From Hibiscus mutabilis (taxonomy: Eukaryota > Streptophyta > Magnoliopsida > Malvales > Malvaceae), in the NCBI GenBank assembly GCA_019671005.1, contig CM033714.1, positions 55,723,741 to 55,787,740 of the forward strand: 64,000 nucleotides of DNA, written 5' to 3'. Below the pieces are notes generated by a model. The model saw nothing but the letters and a program-made list of their open reading frames with translations. It was not told the DNA's origin and did no database searches. The number at the start of each line of letters is the position of its first letter. The first letter of the stretch is position 1. Shown piece by piece: positions 1 through 10,830 of the stretch. The translations under genes were made by a program, and so were the position numbers.

Positions 1-163
1 ATTATTCCTAGCACACTAAATCTACACATACTCAAAGAAAAACTTTTAACGCAGTAAAGGAAAATTAAAACTGAAAGAAAAAATAAACAAATAAAGAAAA
101 TGCTAAAAAAGGAAAATATATAATCCTAATATTTACAAAAAAAATTAAACCATGTTGATGATG
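1..163 (-). other. 3' non-coding end of element A
   Basis: A-rich sequence downstream (on the minus strand) of the integrase C-terminus of element A. I see no PPT or LTR start that I can place with confidence, so the 3' LTR is presumed to lie outside the window. Nothing else recognisable. Confidence 0.4.
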
Positions 164-1320
164 TTAAGGTACCTCTACCGAGAGGATAACCTCTTTGGCA
201 TGCTTCTGATCACCTTCCAAATAGTGCTTTAGACGTTGGACATTCACTTTAAAAATATCTCTCGTCTTCAAATTCTTGATGTCCATAACTCTATGGATAT
301 AGGGCTTTACAACTTCATAAGGGCCCGACCATCTCGATCTGAGTTTACCTAGAAACAATTTTAGCCATGCGTTAAATAACAGAACACATTGGCCTACCTC
401 GAATTATCTTGGCATTATCCTACTGTCATGCCAACGTTTTGCCTTTTCCTTGTAGAGTCTGGCATTCTCATAGACTTGTGTTCTGAATTCTTCCAACTCA
501 TTTAGGTCTAGTAGCCTTTTTTTCTCCAGTAACTCTCCGTGCCATATCAAGCTTTTTGATAGCCCAATATGCACTATGCTTTATCTCCACAGATAGATGA
601 CATGCTTTTCCAAAAATGAGTCTAAATGTTGAAGTACCCAAAGGATTTTTAAATGTTGTCCTATAAGCCCACAAGGATTCATCTAGTCTCAAAGACCAAT
701 CTTTCTTTGATGGATTCATAGTCATTTCAAGGATACTCTTGATCTCTTTTTTTGAAATCTCGGCTTGCCCATTTATTTGTGGATGGTATGCTGTGGCAAT
801 CCTCTGCTGAATTCCATATCTGCACAAAGCTTTAGAGATTAGATTGCATTTAAAATGGGTACCCTCATCATGAATAATCACTTTAGGGGCGCCAATTCGT
901 GTAAAGATGTGCTTGTGCAAAATTTGGCAATAGCCTTGGCATAGTTCGTTGGTAGGGCAACAGCCTCTACCCATTTTGATACATAGTCAATGACCACAAG
1001 AATATACACATTACCAAATGATGGAGGAAATGGGTCCATGAATTCTATCCTTCATACATCAAATAAATCCACTTGCATAATGTTTTGGAGTGGCAGTTGG
1101 TGTCTGCTAGAGATGTTTCCTGTCCGTTGGCATCGATCGCATGCCTTGGCATAATTATGGGCATCTTCTTATAGTGTGGGCCAAAAGAATCCCGACTGCA
1201 ACACCTTGGCAGCAGTCTTCATCCCAGCAAAGTGACCTTCATACGGTGCAACAAGGCATAATTGTAGTATATTATGCTGCTCATCCTCTGGCACACACAT
1301 GTAGATCACTTGATCGGTAC
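164..1320 (-). pseudogene. Integrase of element A (Athila-type), broken
   Basis: Retroviral-type integrase would insert the element cDNA into the host genome. From N to C on the minus strand, an H2C2 zinc-binding region is readable around 1290-1100 (GHFAGMKTA-like and CDRCQR-like text). The catalytic core follows at 974-498, with the motifs HDEGTHF (canonical D-G-THF), AYHPQINGQ and EIKSILE (the third acidic residue region). The C-terminal part is at 358-164, with GKLRSRW and FKVNVQRLKHY. The core is open for 158 codons, but the segments around it are separated by stops and frame changes (for example near 360-500 and 975-1140), so no full protein is made. Family assignment to Athila rests on FGKACHL and the C-terminal motif; it is a dead gene. 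Confidence 0.8.
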
Positions 1321-1960
1321 ACTATTTGAATAATATTGGCTCATCCCAATAATATTTTCAAACGTCTTGCAGGAAATGTTTCCTAGCATTGTATGCCAAA
1401 TCTAGTTGCAGAATGTTGCTTACCAAGTAGTTGACTATGTTAGAGTACCATGGCATAACATTAACTGCAAGCAAGTACTCATCTGGAAACTCATCTCTTA
1501 TGAAAGCGGTCTTACCATCTCCAAGGTGATGCTATAGACGTGATAGGTGGTCAGCTACCAAATTTTCACTGCCTTTCTTATCTCGGATCTCGAGGTTAAA
1601 TTCTTGTAGTAAAATCATCCATCGAATTAGTCTGGGCTTGGCATCCTTCTTTTCCAAGAGTTACTTTAGTGTCGAATGATATGCCAGCCTATCTAACATC
1701 TGATCGATGAAAGACAATGGGAAGTGATCGTTCCTTGTGGCATTGTTCAGCTTTCTGTAGTTCATGCACACTCTCCATCTTGTGATAGTCCTAAAAGGAA
1801 TAAATTCATCTTTGTTGTTTTGCACCACGGTCATGCCACCTTTCTTTGGCACGCATTGCACCAGGCTGACCCACGAGCTATCAAAAATGAGATAAATTAT
1901 CCCAGCATCCAGCCATTTGATAATCTCTTTTTCTAAAACTTCTTTCATGCTTGGGTTCAA
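1321..1960 (-). pseudogene. Fused remnant of reverse transcriptase N-terminus and RNase H C-terminus (element A)
   Basis: Reading on the minus strand, the frame at 1960-1661 has the RT start motifs AGIIY, VPKKGG, WRVCMNYRKLNN and DQMLDRLA. Immediately afterwards the text becomes the RNase H end: HSTLK, then (after a stop) LLEKKDAKPRLIRW, EFNLEIRDKKG and ADHLSRL down to about 1530. In intact relatives several hundred residues lie between these, carrying the RT catalytic D-D and most of RNase H. They are absent here, so an internal deletion has joined LA(G/Y)H of RT to (D)HSTLK of RNase H. The product could not reverse transcribe. Confidence 0.8.
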
Positions 1961-2035
1961 TCTTCTCTGACCCTCAACGGTCTTGCCATGATATTCCTCT
2001 GAGATGATTTTCTACATGCAAATGGTTAGACTTAT

Positions 2036-2715
2036 TCATCGGATATCAGCCAAGGTCCATCCCAACGCTTGCTTGTAATTGCTTAGAATTTCTAGCAATA
2101 TTTCCTCCTGATCATGAGTGAGATCAACAACAATGATCACTGGCGAGGTTGAGTGTTTACCTAGATAAGCATACTTGAGATGGTCTGGCAATGGTTTCAA
2201 CTCCAATTCTGGCGGTTCTTCAATTGATGGCTTGGGTGCCTTAATTTCTCTACCAGCCAACTCCAGTAGCTCAAAATAGCTCACTTTTTTAGTCTCCAAA
2301 GTTTCTTTAGGCTCCTTACACTTCTCATCATTTCCATCCAATTCCTTGGCATCATCATTTGCATCTTGGCACAGCTGTGCCACGTCTACTTTAAAAATGG
2401 ACTCTATTATTTCATCAACTTGGCATTCCTCAGCTTCATCTGTGCATTTAAGGGCTTGAAACACATTAAATGTAACATGTTGGTCATTCATGTACATAGT
2501 ATGTTCATCTTTATGAACATTAATCAAAGCTCTACTTATGGCAAGGAATGGTCTGCCCAACATAATTGGGATATTAACATCCGCCTCATAATCTAAACTG
2601 ATGAAATCATTTGGGAATATGAATTTGTCTAGCTTTACCAACACATCCTCAATCTTACCCTTACTAGGTGCAAAAGATCAGTCCACCAGCTGAAGTGTCA
2701 TCATGGTAGGCTTTG
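2036..2715 (-). pseudogene. Protease-domain and linker region of element A pol
   Basis: The open frame on the minus strand (2644-2036) begins with VLVKLDKFIFP-like text and contains IMLGRPFLA and NVHKDEHTM, then a Glu/Lys-rich linker leading to the RT. In Athila elements the motif ILGRPFLAT is the C-terminal half of the retropepsin-like protease that processes the polyprotein. The N-terminal half with the catalytic Asp lies toward 2700-2960, where frames are broken. The 202-codon frame ends at 2036, before the RT. The peptide is clearly retroelement-derived and not a host gene. Confidence 0.75.
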
Positions 2716-3341
2716 CTTCTATGCCAAGCTTTTTGAAAACAAACATTGGCATTAAATTAATGTTGGCTCCCAAGTCACACAGTGCCTTACCCATAAATTT
2801 GTTACCAATAGTACAAGGAATAGAAAAACTTCACAAATCTTTCAGCTTTGGTGGTAACCGATTGAGTATCATTGCACTGCATCACTCAATGAGAGCTGTA
2901 GTTTTGAAATCACCCAGCTTTCTCTTTTTGGACAAGATGTCCTTCATGAATTTAACATAGTTGGGCATTTGCTCGAGAGCTTCCACCAATGGTAGATTGA
3001 TTTGCAATTTTTTAAGGACTTCCAAGAAGCACTTAAATTGTTGATCCTGCTTGTGCTTTTATAGTCTTCGTGGAAATGGTGGAGGTGGATAAGTATATGG
3101 TGGTTCCGCCGGCTTTGCCAATGTTTTACTGACATCCGATAGAGGTCTGGCATCAAACAAATGTCTGGCATTGCTTATGCCCACTTCTTTCTTTTCTGGT
3201 TCTTTTGGTTTATCTAATGGTCTTTTCTTCTCCTCCGGGCAACTATTTGGTTGCTTGACAAATGTCTCAGCCTCACATTGTTTCCACTCTAAAGAGTTAC
3301 AACTTTACATTGTTCGTTGCGGTTTTGCCTGGCATCCTCTG

Positions 3342-6300
3342 TGTAACGCCCCAAATTTGGGCCTAGATGTTAGCCGAATTGGCTTGAGGGTTTGGTTGAA
3401 CCAGCTTTAGCGGTTTGGACTAGTTTTGGGATTAATTTGGTAAAAATGGTTTTTCATCAAAATAAAATATGGAAAAAAATATTTTATAATCATTATTTAA
3501 TATATATGTGATTATAGTGAAATCAATTTTGGAGAAGGTGATTTGGGAGTTTGACATTTTTGGACTAGTGACCAAAATGTAAAATGTGCAAAACTATTTT
3601 AGTGACTAAATCGTAAAAGATCAAAACTTTGAATCTTTAAGGAGCTTTGACAAAGAGTCTAATTAAGGCTTTTCCTTTCTAATTGGCTGAATTTTAAATG
3701 GTTTTAATTAAATAAAACATGTGGAGAGAATTAATTACTCACTCTATTTTCCAAAACACATTTTACGTAATTACATTTTCTGTCTTCCATTTTCTCTCAA
3801 ATTCTCTCCAGCCAAACATTCATTTTCTTTCAAAGATTTGAGGTAAACATCATAATTGATTTATCTTTTTAATCTCAAATGGTTTCTTAATGTATTCTTA
3901 ACAAAACTTTGCTGTTTTATCTTTGTTTTCTAATATAAATCTTCTCAATTGAAAGGGAAAGTCATCACTAGAGGTAAGGCTTCGTTCTTCTCCTCTAATG
4001 AAAGGTTCTTTACTAAAATTCCCATGTTCTTGATCTTTTATGATTGATTTCTAATGGGTTTTGATAATATGATTATGGAAAATTAGTTTAAATGATGTTA
4101 ATTGATGGATTTTGTAAAGATTTGCTATGATCTGTTAATGTTGGGTTTTATGATTGAGATTTGTGATATTTTGGATGGTAATAATGTTGAATAAGTGATT
4201 TTATCAATGGAATCCCAAAACTAGGTAGAGTGTTAAGTTTTGATGTTGATATCTTTGAGGTTATGGCTTATTTATGTGGTTAATTGATGGCTGTTGATAA
4301 TAGGGTGTTGAGGATGTGTTTTTGGATGTATGTTGATGTTGTTTTGTTGCTAATCTCACTGGGTAATGGATGGAGATTAGTTAGTAAGGTCCTGTCGATG
4401 TTTTTCGGTTGTTTCGTTAGGCGAAAGCTTGTTTATGTTGAGGCGAAAGTGTTGTTGTGTGTTGCTGGAGGTTCTGATGCAAAGAAGTGCATTAATCCTC
4501 TATTTTACTTTGGTAAGAATCAAGGGATGTTGATTCGCTAGCTTCGGAGGGTTTTGTGGATGTTTCGGAAGCTTAAAATCGCTTCGGCAAGGCGAGCGAG
4601 TTGTAGTTGGTGAGTGGCACTGGTTTACAGCTTTTCAAAGGTTTGAAAGGAATATTTTGGGAGTTTAGATTAAGCTTGAAACGCTAATCTAAGCTAAGAA
4701 GTAAGTATGAATTTTGCTCTCGGTTCTCAGCTTTTCCCATGGTTTTTAATTGTTCATGCTCATGATTTGAAGTTGGATTTGTTACCTACTGTTATGCATG
4801 TTTTTATGAATTGAGAAATGATTCATGTTATCCCATGAGATTGGTTTAATGTTTTCAAGAGGTTACATCTTGATGAGAAAATGCTATGCATTGATTTATT
4901 ATTTTAAATGGGATATGTTATGGTTTGTGTTGATGCATTGGAAAATAGTAGGTTAACATGGTTTTAAAGTATATATTGGCAAGTGATGATGCTTATTATA
5001 ATCATATATAATCGGTCAACCAATAGGATGAGAGTGAACTATAAAAATGTAGCAAAATTCGCATGTGTGTGTGGCCTTCGGCTTCGCAATAGCTGATCAA
5101 CTATTGTGTTGAGAGAAGCAAGCACCACGGGATCCTTAAATGGTGAGAGCAGCAAGCACCATGAGATCCGCCTTATGGAGAGAGCAGCAAGCTCCATAAG
5201 TATTGGTGGAGAGAGCAGCAAGCTCCATCAAAGAGTATTCGCATATCCGATGTGTTTATTTAAGGAGAGTACAGCAAGCTCCGTGTGTATTGGGATGGGG
5301 AAGCAACTATCCGGGTCACTTGAATGCCAATATATGAGTTTACATGTATCATGGTTTGAAATGAAATTGTATATGAGATTTATACACAAGATTATATCTT
5401 GAGATGTGTGGAAAGCTTAAGCATGTGAAGCTTGCATTCAGATTTACTTTGGTTTAAAGCATGAGCCTTCATGATACATGTGTTATGAGATAAAATGATT
5501 TTGCTTTAATGGGTTTTAAAGCATGAGCCTTGTTATGAGCATGATGAGAAATGATTTGTTGAGAAAAGGTTTTTAGAAACGCATTGTTAGTGGTTTTGTT
5601 TTTGAGAAGCCCTCACTAAGCTTATTGCTTACACTCTCTTTCCTAACAATGTAGATAAGTAGAGAGATCGGGCAGCAAGATAGCAAGCGCAGGAGTCCAA
5701 GCATTGCTCATACCTCAAGTATGGTTTTACATTTCAATAGTAATAAGTTTGGCAATAGGAGAATACCTTTTGGCTTTGGGAGCGTATATTGTGAACTCCC
5801 TGGTTTTGGCACAATTGTATAGTGCCTATATGAGTTGTAAATGGCCTTTATATGCTGATTTTTGACTGGTTTGCATTTTGGAGGTCTTTATGGTTGCCTT
5901 GTTAGGGGTGCATGCCTTTAGATTTCATTTGGACTATGATGGCGTATATGGTTGATTTTCTGTTGCAAAATGATGTGGAATGATTCTTAAACATGTTTGC
6001 TATGTGCTAGGAGCAAGCCTAGGGGTTTAAAAGTGGTTTACAGATTGTTTATCGAACAAAATGTGACATTACAGGCCCAGGCGTATCGATACTCGGGTCA
6101 CCGTATTGATACCGTATAGCTGAAATAGGCATGGGGTATCGATACCATGAGTACCGTATCGATACGATGTAAGAAGAAATTGGCTAAGTGTATCGATACT
6201 CGAGACCGTATCAATATAGTTTTACGCTGCTGGAATTTTGGGTTTGAAAATACAAAGGACCGTATCGATACATTGGTTAAGCGTATCGATACCTTGTTAC

Positions 6301-6993
6301 TTAAAGTTGGTTAAAAGCATCTTCTAAAGTTTCTGCTCTTCACGTTTTAGTCCCTGAATGTTTGTAAATGCAATTGGCGATGTTTAGTTGATCGAGTCAA
6401 GTTGAAATTTTGTATGTGAGCATGAAACCTAGGTAACTAAATGTAGGTAATATCAATTTGGTAAAAGGACCATGTTTTTGTATGGTTTTACAATTTAGTA
6501 CCTAGTTCGTGTAACGAGACATTCGGATGTCGTTTTGAAGCGTGGTTAAGCGTATCTATACCTTGTTACTTAAAGTTGGTTAAAAGCATCTTCTAAAGTT
6601 TCTGTTCTTCATGTTTTAGTCCCTAAATGTTTGTAAATGAAATTGGCGATGTTTGGTTGATCGAATCATGTTGAAATTTTGCATGTGAGCATGAAACCAG
6701 AGTAACTAAATGTAGGTAATAACAATTTGGTAAAAAGGCCCTATTTTTGTATAGTTTTACAATTTGGTCCCTAGTTCGCATAACGGGACATTTGGATGTC
6801 GTTTTGGCGCCTGATCGAGTGGAGATTTTGTCTGGTGCTTTCTCTCATGCTTAGGTTAACTAAGTTGCATCTAGAAAAGTTAAAAGGAAAAAAAGGTTGT
6901 TTATTGAAGTGAAATTTTCAGGTTTTACTCCAATATTCCCCGTGTGACTCACTCGATTCGGTCTTGCGATTAGACCGGGTCAAGGGGGTTACA
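3342..6993 (+). mobile_element. Solo LTR E1 (same family as the LTR of element B)
   Basis: Starts TGTAACGCCCC and ends GGGGGTTACA, the TG...CA termini of an LTR, and splits the gag/pol coding sequence of element A, which continues on both sides. Flanks CCTCTG (left) and CATCTG (right) look like a decayed target duplication, but I cannot place it exactly. It has no coding domain. The first 900 bases match, in reverse orientation, 31818 downward, and its last 40 bases match the LTR end at 12360 (reverse), so it belongs to the LTR family of element B and E3. Length is 3652, including a 269-bp internal tandem duplication. Small open frames inside it (for example 4284-4541, 5106-5402) have no recognisable domains. 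Confidence 0.8.
6281..6815 (+). repeat. Tandem duplication, unit about 269 bp, in solo LTR E1
   Basis: The stretch starting GCGTATCGATACCTTG at 6281 recurs from 6550 with GCGTATCTATACCTTG. The two share long runs such as TTACTTAAAGTTGGTT and TGTTTGTAAATG, with scattered differences. Unit spacing is 269 bases. The second copy grades into the LTR end. Confidence 0.85.
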
Positions 6994-8288
6994 CATCTGT
7001 ATCACTTGGCAAAGGTCCCTGGGTTTATTGCTGAGTGAATTGGCAATCTATCCAATCTGTACCTCCAAGTTTCGCATAGATGCTGCCAAACTCTGGACAG
7101 TTGCATCATTCATCTCCATATAATCTGTCAAAGTCCCCTGGTTGTTCCTTTACCCTGCATAAAAATTATTTTGTGGCCGCTCTGGCACGACAATATGGTT
7201 GACCCCTGGTATGGCATTGTTCTGATTTTGGGCATTGTATTGACGTTGGGCATTGTTGTTCTGATGTTGGGCATTGTATTGGTTTCCTCCTTGATTTCCC
7301 CAATCTAAGTTTGGGTGTTGTCTCCATCATGCATTGTAAGTATTGCAATTTGGGTTATAATTACGATTAAAATTGCCAGCAAAATTTACCGACTCGGGGT
7401 TGGCAGGGCAATCTTTCGTGTGATGATCCTCTCCGCATATCGTACAAAATGGGGCCAATGCCTTCATTTTTTGGACCTCATTACTCTTTTGCAAAGTTTT
7501 CACCATGCTAGTAAGATTGGAAATTTTAGCGTAGATGGATGTGAGCTCACCTATCTGTAATTTTCCACCAGTTTAAGTGTCGGTCCCAAGTATGGCAGTA
7601 GGATATTCAAAATCATTGATTGATTTGCTGAAGCGTCAACAACTTTTTTGGTTTGTGCATTAAGTCCATTGTAAAAGGTCTCTATTTGTGTCCATATTGG
7701 GAATCCATGCATAGGACATCTCCTCAACAAGTCTTTTTATCTCTCCTAGGCATCATATAGGGTCTTCTCGTCAGCCTGCCTAAATGTCATGATCTCACCC
7801 CTTAGCTTGGTAGTGAGTTCTGGTGGCTATAATCGTAGCAAAAATTTATGGCATAGATCTCCCCATAAGGTGATAGAACCAAATGGCAAAGAACTTAGCC
7901 ACATTTTTGCTCTATCTCTTAGGGAAAATGTAAACAACTTCAGTTTCATTGTATCCTTCGATACTCCAAGTTGTTGAAATAGCTGGAAAACTTTCATGAA
8001 TTGCTTCAAGTGTTGCCTCGGATCTCCAGTGGGTGCTCCATCAAATTGTCCTACATTAAAAAGCGTTTGTATCATTACCGGTTTAAGTTTAAAATTCTGT
8101 GTATTTACCTCGGGACCAATTAGTCCTGGCATCAAATTGTCAATGTTTGGTGCCGAGTGTTCCCTAATAGGTCTCTCTTCCTCCAGATTAACAGCTGGGT
8201 CAGCAGAAGCTAGTGGTATCCCATTGTTATTGGGTGGATTTTCCTCATTATTTAACACACCATTTCTTCTATTGCCTTGTTGAGCCAT
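6994..8288 (-). pseudogene. gag of element A (Athila-type), broken by E1
   Basis: The structural nucleocapsid/capsid polyprotein of the element. The start is MAQQGNRRNG at 8288, just inside the PBS-leader. The capsid-like part reads KLKLFTFSLRDRAKMWLSS and LPFGSITLW, the usual Athila gag block. A continuation with DEPLY-like and WERFK-like text is frameshifted around 7830-7680. A zinc knuckle of form CX2CX3HX4C lies at 7408-7446 (C-T-I-C, then H, then C), followed by an Asn/Gln-rich tail near 7350-7166. Solo LTR E1 interrupts the frame at 6993, and the remainder continues at 3341 downward to about 2700. Frameshifts mean only fragments (153 codons at most) are open. Confidence 0.8.
7408..7446 (-). 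other. CCHC zinc knuckle of element A gag
   Basis: Thirteen codons read C-T-I-C-G-E-D-H-H-T-K-D-C on the minus strand, a CX2CX3HX4C spacing used by gag nucleocapsids for RNA binding. All four metal ligands are intact. Confidence 0.75.
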
Positions 8289-8461
8289 CTCTCGAATCTT
8301 TTTCTTTAACCTTCACAGGGTTCTTTCAATTTCTAGATCGTATAGCCAATCTTCCACCACATGGTGGTTTCTGGTCATACATCGGTCAAAACAAAGAAAT
8401 AAAATTAAAAGCAAAAATTAAAAGAAGACAAGTAAAAATCTAAAAACAATAAACTCTGTTG

Positions 8462-8483
8462 CAATCCCCAGCAACGGTGCAAA
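8462..8483 (-). promoter_or_regulatory. Primer binding site of element A (tRNA-Asp type)
   Basis: The minus strand reads TTTGCACCGTTGCTGGGGAT directly next to the LTR end GTTGAACA. This differs at a few positions from the plant tRNA-Asp 3' complement (TGGCGCCGTTGCCGGGGA), which is the usual Athila/Tat primer. Position between LTR and gag supports the call. Confidence 0.75.
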
Positions 8484-8487
8484 AACT

Positions 8488-10055
8488 TGTTCAACTATGA
8501 GAGTGCTTGGAAAAAAGGTAGAAATGTATTGGAAATGTATAAAACAGTGCCAAGATTTAGTCTTTTGAATGCAAGTATACACGGTCGGCAAGCAATATAG
8601 CAGTAAGCTGGTTATCGATCCCACAGGGATTGGCCAAGAGTTCGATTGCCTTGCTTGTTTACTTGTCAAAGGAAAAGTGTTGCTGGTTTGAATTTGGTTT
8701 TGAAAACAATTTAAAAGAAATAAAAATAAAATAATGTTGGCAAGGAGAGTGTTTAAAATGAATGATGAGCGTTGGCAACAAATGCCTGATTTTCACACTA
8801 TTCATGCCATGTTAGCCTTTAATAATGTAATGTCTTGAGATCGTTTAACGAGCAGATTCAAAATTAGCACCGCCTCTCTTGATGGTCAATGCCTTAAATT
8901 AACCATGTAGAAAACCCTATATCTCTATAGTGATGTTTTTTCATAAATCAATTTGATTAAGTCCCAACCTATACTCCTAAGGGGTAGATTCACTTAAAAA
9001 GTAAGCTTATCTACTTGAACATCTTCTTTCGAAGCATCTCGCCTTAGTATCTGGCAACAGATCGTTGTCCCCTAAGTTTGTTAAGATATTAAAGTTTAAT
9101 AAGCCAACAATGCTAGCTCTTGCTTGGCACAGTTTTGATAAAACACTGTAAGATATGCCAAATAGGGAAAACAATGCCGAAGCATTTTCATTATTAAAAC
9201 CTAAACATAAAAACAGCGTTCAACGTAAACATCTCCCACCAACTATTAAATTAGTTCATGGTGAGGGTATCAACCAAAAAACCTTCAATGTTTTACAAAA
9301 ACATCATTATTTAAAGGAAAATAAAAACAACTAAACAAAGAGAACGGGTGAGAAGGGGTCTCTCGATGTAGCCCTTCAAGGTCCAAGCTCTCGGTCAAGT
9401 TGGTCGAACCACATCTCCTTGGTGCAACCGGTCATCGATGGATCTTTCGATCTTCCAATATTTCTCAATTGCTCGCTTAATCATTCTTTAAATAGGCGTG
9501 CATGGAAGACCTAGGATAAGCTCTTGAGTTTGAATTTTGAATGCTCAAGGGATAAGGGAAGTGATCATCTTATCCAAAGTTTGAATGTGAGTTGATCAAG
9601 TTAGGGCTGATTTCATCTACTGTCATTGCTCCGCCACCCAAGCTTGGCATCATTCTACCAACCAAGCTTGGCACTATTTTTCTGCTATTTTTTTAGAGTT
9701 TGATCAATTGCTATTTTCTCACAGCCTAATCTGGTCCTATTTTCTCAGGTTCAACCGCTACATGGCCGGGCATCAAATTCCTCTTCTCTGCCAACTGGTG
9801 CTTTGGCAATGTTTGATCCATATGTGCCAACAACATCTCGGCATTCTCTCTGGCATTCCTTCTTGCGCTGCCATGCTCTCCTCTCTAACTGCTATGCCAA
9901 GCATACAATATTTCCAAGAAAACAACCCTTCATACTGGCATAGACACAAATACTCACTCCTTACGTAAATACATGAATTTTACAACTAAATGTACTCAAA
10001 AGCAAGCAAAGGCAGTGTAAAATAGGCATAAAACGGTACTTTTGAGGAGGTAACA
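8488..10055 (-). repeat. 5' LTR of element A
   Basis: In plus orientation it runs from TGTTCAAC next to the PBS to GGAGGTAACA, where the coding text of element B resumes (10056). Length 1568. No coding domain is seen inside; the small open frames near 8418-8669 and 9708-9968 are not gene-like. The partner LTR is off-window, so ends are inferred from the PBS on one side and the return of B coding sequence on the other. Confidence 0.7.
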
Positions 10056-10830
10056 CATCTAGCAACAAAATCAGCCACATCTTTCTTCAAACCAATCCAA
10101 TAGTACTCTTCCTTCAACCCTCAATACATCTTATTACTACCGCGATGCATAGCAAAAGGACTAGCATGCGCTTCGGTCAAGATGGTACGCCTCAACTCAT
10201 CATCTTTAGGCACCACTATCTGATCCTTAAAACACAACACCTCATCATCATTAAAGTAAAAATTTGTCAGATTTCCATCCATGATATTCTTAACATGCGG
10301 TACCAACTCATCATCAAAAGGTTATTTTTCTTTAATCAACTATGACAAAGATAGCTTTACTTGCAACTCGGCCAACAAGCCTCCATTCTGTGTCACACTT
10401 AACTGTGTAAACATCGCCCTTAACTCCATCACAACTTTCCTACTCAAAGAATCAGCCACAATATTAACCTTCCTCGAATGATACTCAATCGTCAAATTAG
10501 AATCCTTAAGCAACTCCAACCATCTACGTTGCCTAAGATTCAAATCCTTTTGAGTCATCAAGAATTTCAAACTCTTGTGATCTGTGTACACAACACACTT
10601 CTCACCTAGAGATAGTGCCTCCATATCTTCAACGCAAACACAACTGCGGCAAGCTCAAGATCATGTGTAAGATAATTGCCTCGTGCACCTTCAATTGCCT
10701 AGATGCATAAGCCACAAATTTTCCATCTTGCATTAACACACAACCCAAGCCTACGTATGATGCCTCGCTATAAACAACAAACTCCATACCCAACTCAGGT
10801 TGAATCAAAATTGGAGCTTGCATCAAAGCC
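10056..10830 (-). pseudogene. RNase H and integrase N-terminus of element B, frameshifted
   Basis: RNase H would remove the RNA strand of the cDNA hybrid. The minus-strand text includes APILIQPE, FVVYSEASYVGLGCVLMQ (first acidic residue in VVYSEAS; D is usual and is E here), AYASRQLKVHE, a frameshift, then CVVYTDHKSLKFL, NLRQRRWLELL and VADSLSRK. The integrase zinc-finger side follows: EAHASPFAMHRGSNKMY, then a stop at 10121, then YWIGLKKDVADFVA up to the cysteine cut by element A's insertion at 10055/10056. At least one stop and one frameshift are present. Confidence 0.8.

Larger units (their letters stand above)
1..10055 (-). mobile_element. Element A: Athila-type Ty3/gypsy retrotransposon, 3' end off-window
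   Basis: The minus strand reads, from high to low coordinates: 5' LTR (8488-10055), primer binding site (8462-8483), gag (8288 down to about 2700), protease/pol linker, a shortened RT-RNase H, and integrase (to 164). The gag, the protease-linker motif ILGRPF-like (here MLGRPFL), the RT motif VPKKGG and the integrase motif AYHPQ with FGKACHL are the pattern of the Athila lineage, and the tRNA-Asp-type PBS agrees with that. The 3' LTR lies left of the window. The element sits inside the integrase zinc-finger region of element B and is itself interrupted by solo LTR E1 at 3342-6993. Stops, frameshifts and a deletion through the RT active site make it non-autonomous. Lineage is inferred from motifs, not from a search. 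Confidence 0.85.

Noticed and set aside
4284..5402. Frames of 85 and 98 codons in E1
   Set aside because: Low-complexity translations of LTR repeats; not conserved in B's LTR.
7996..8283. 95-codon plus-strand frame
   Set aside because: Antisense of the gag of element A.
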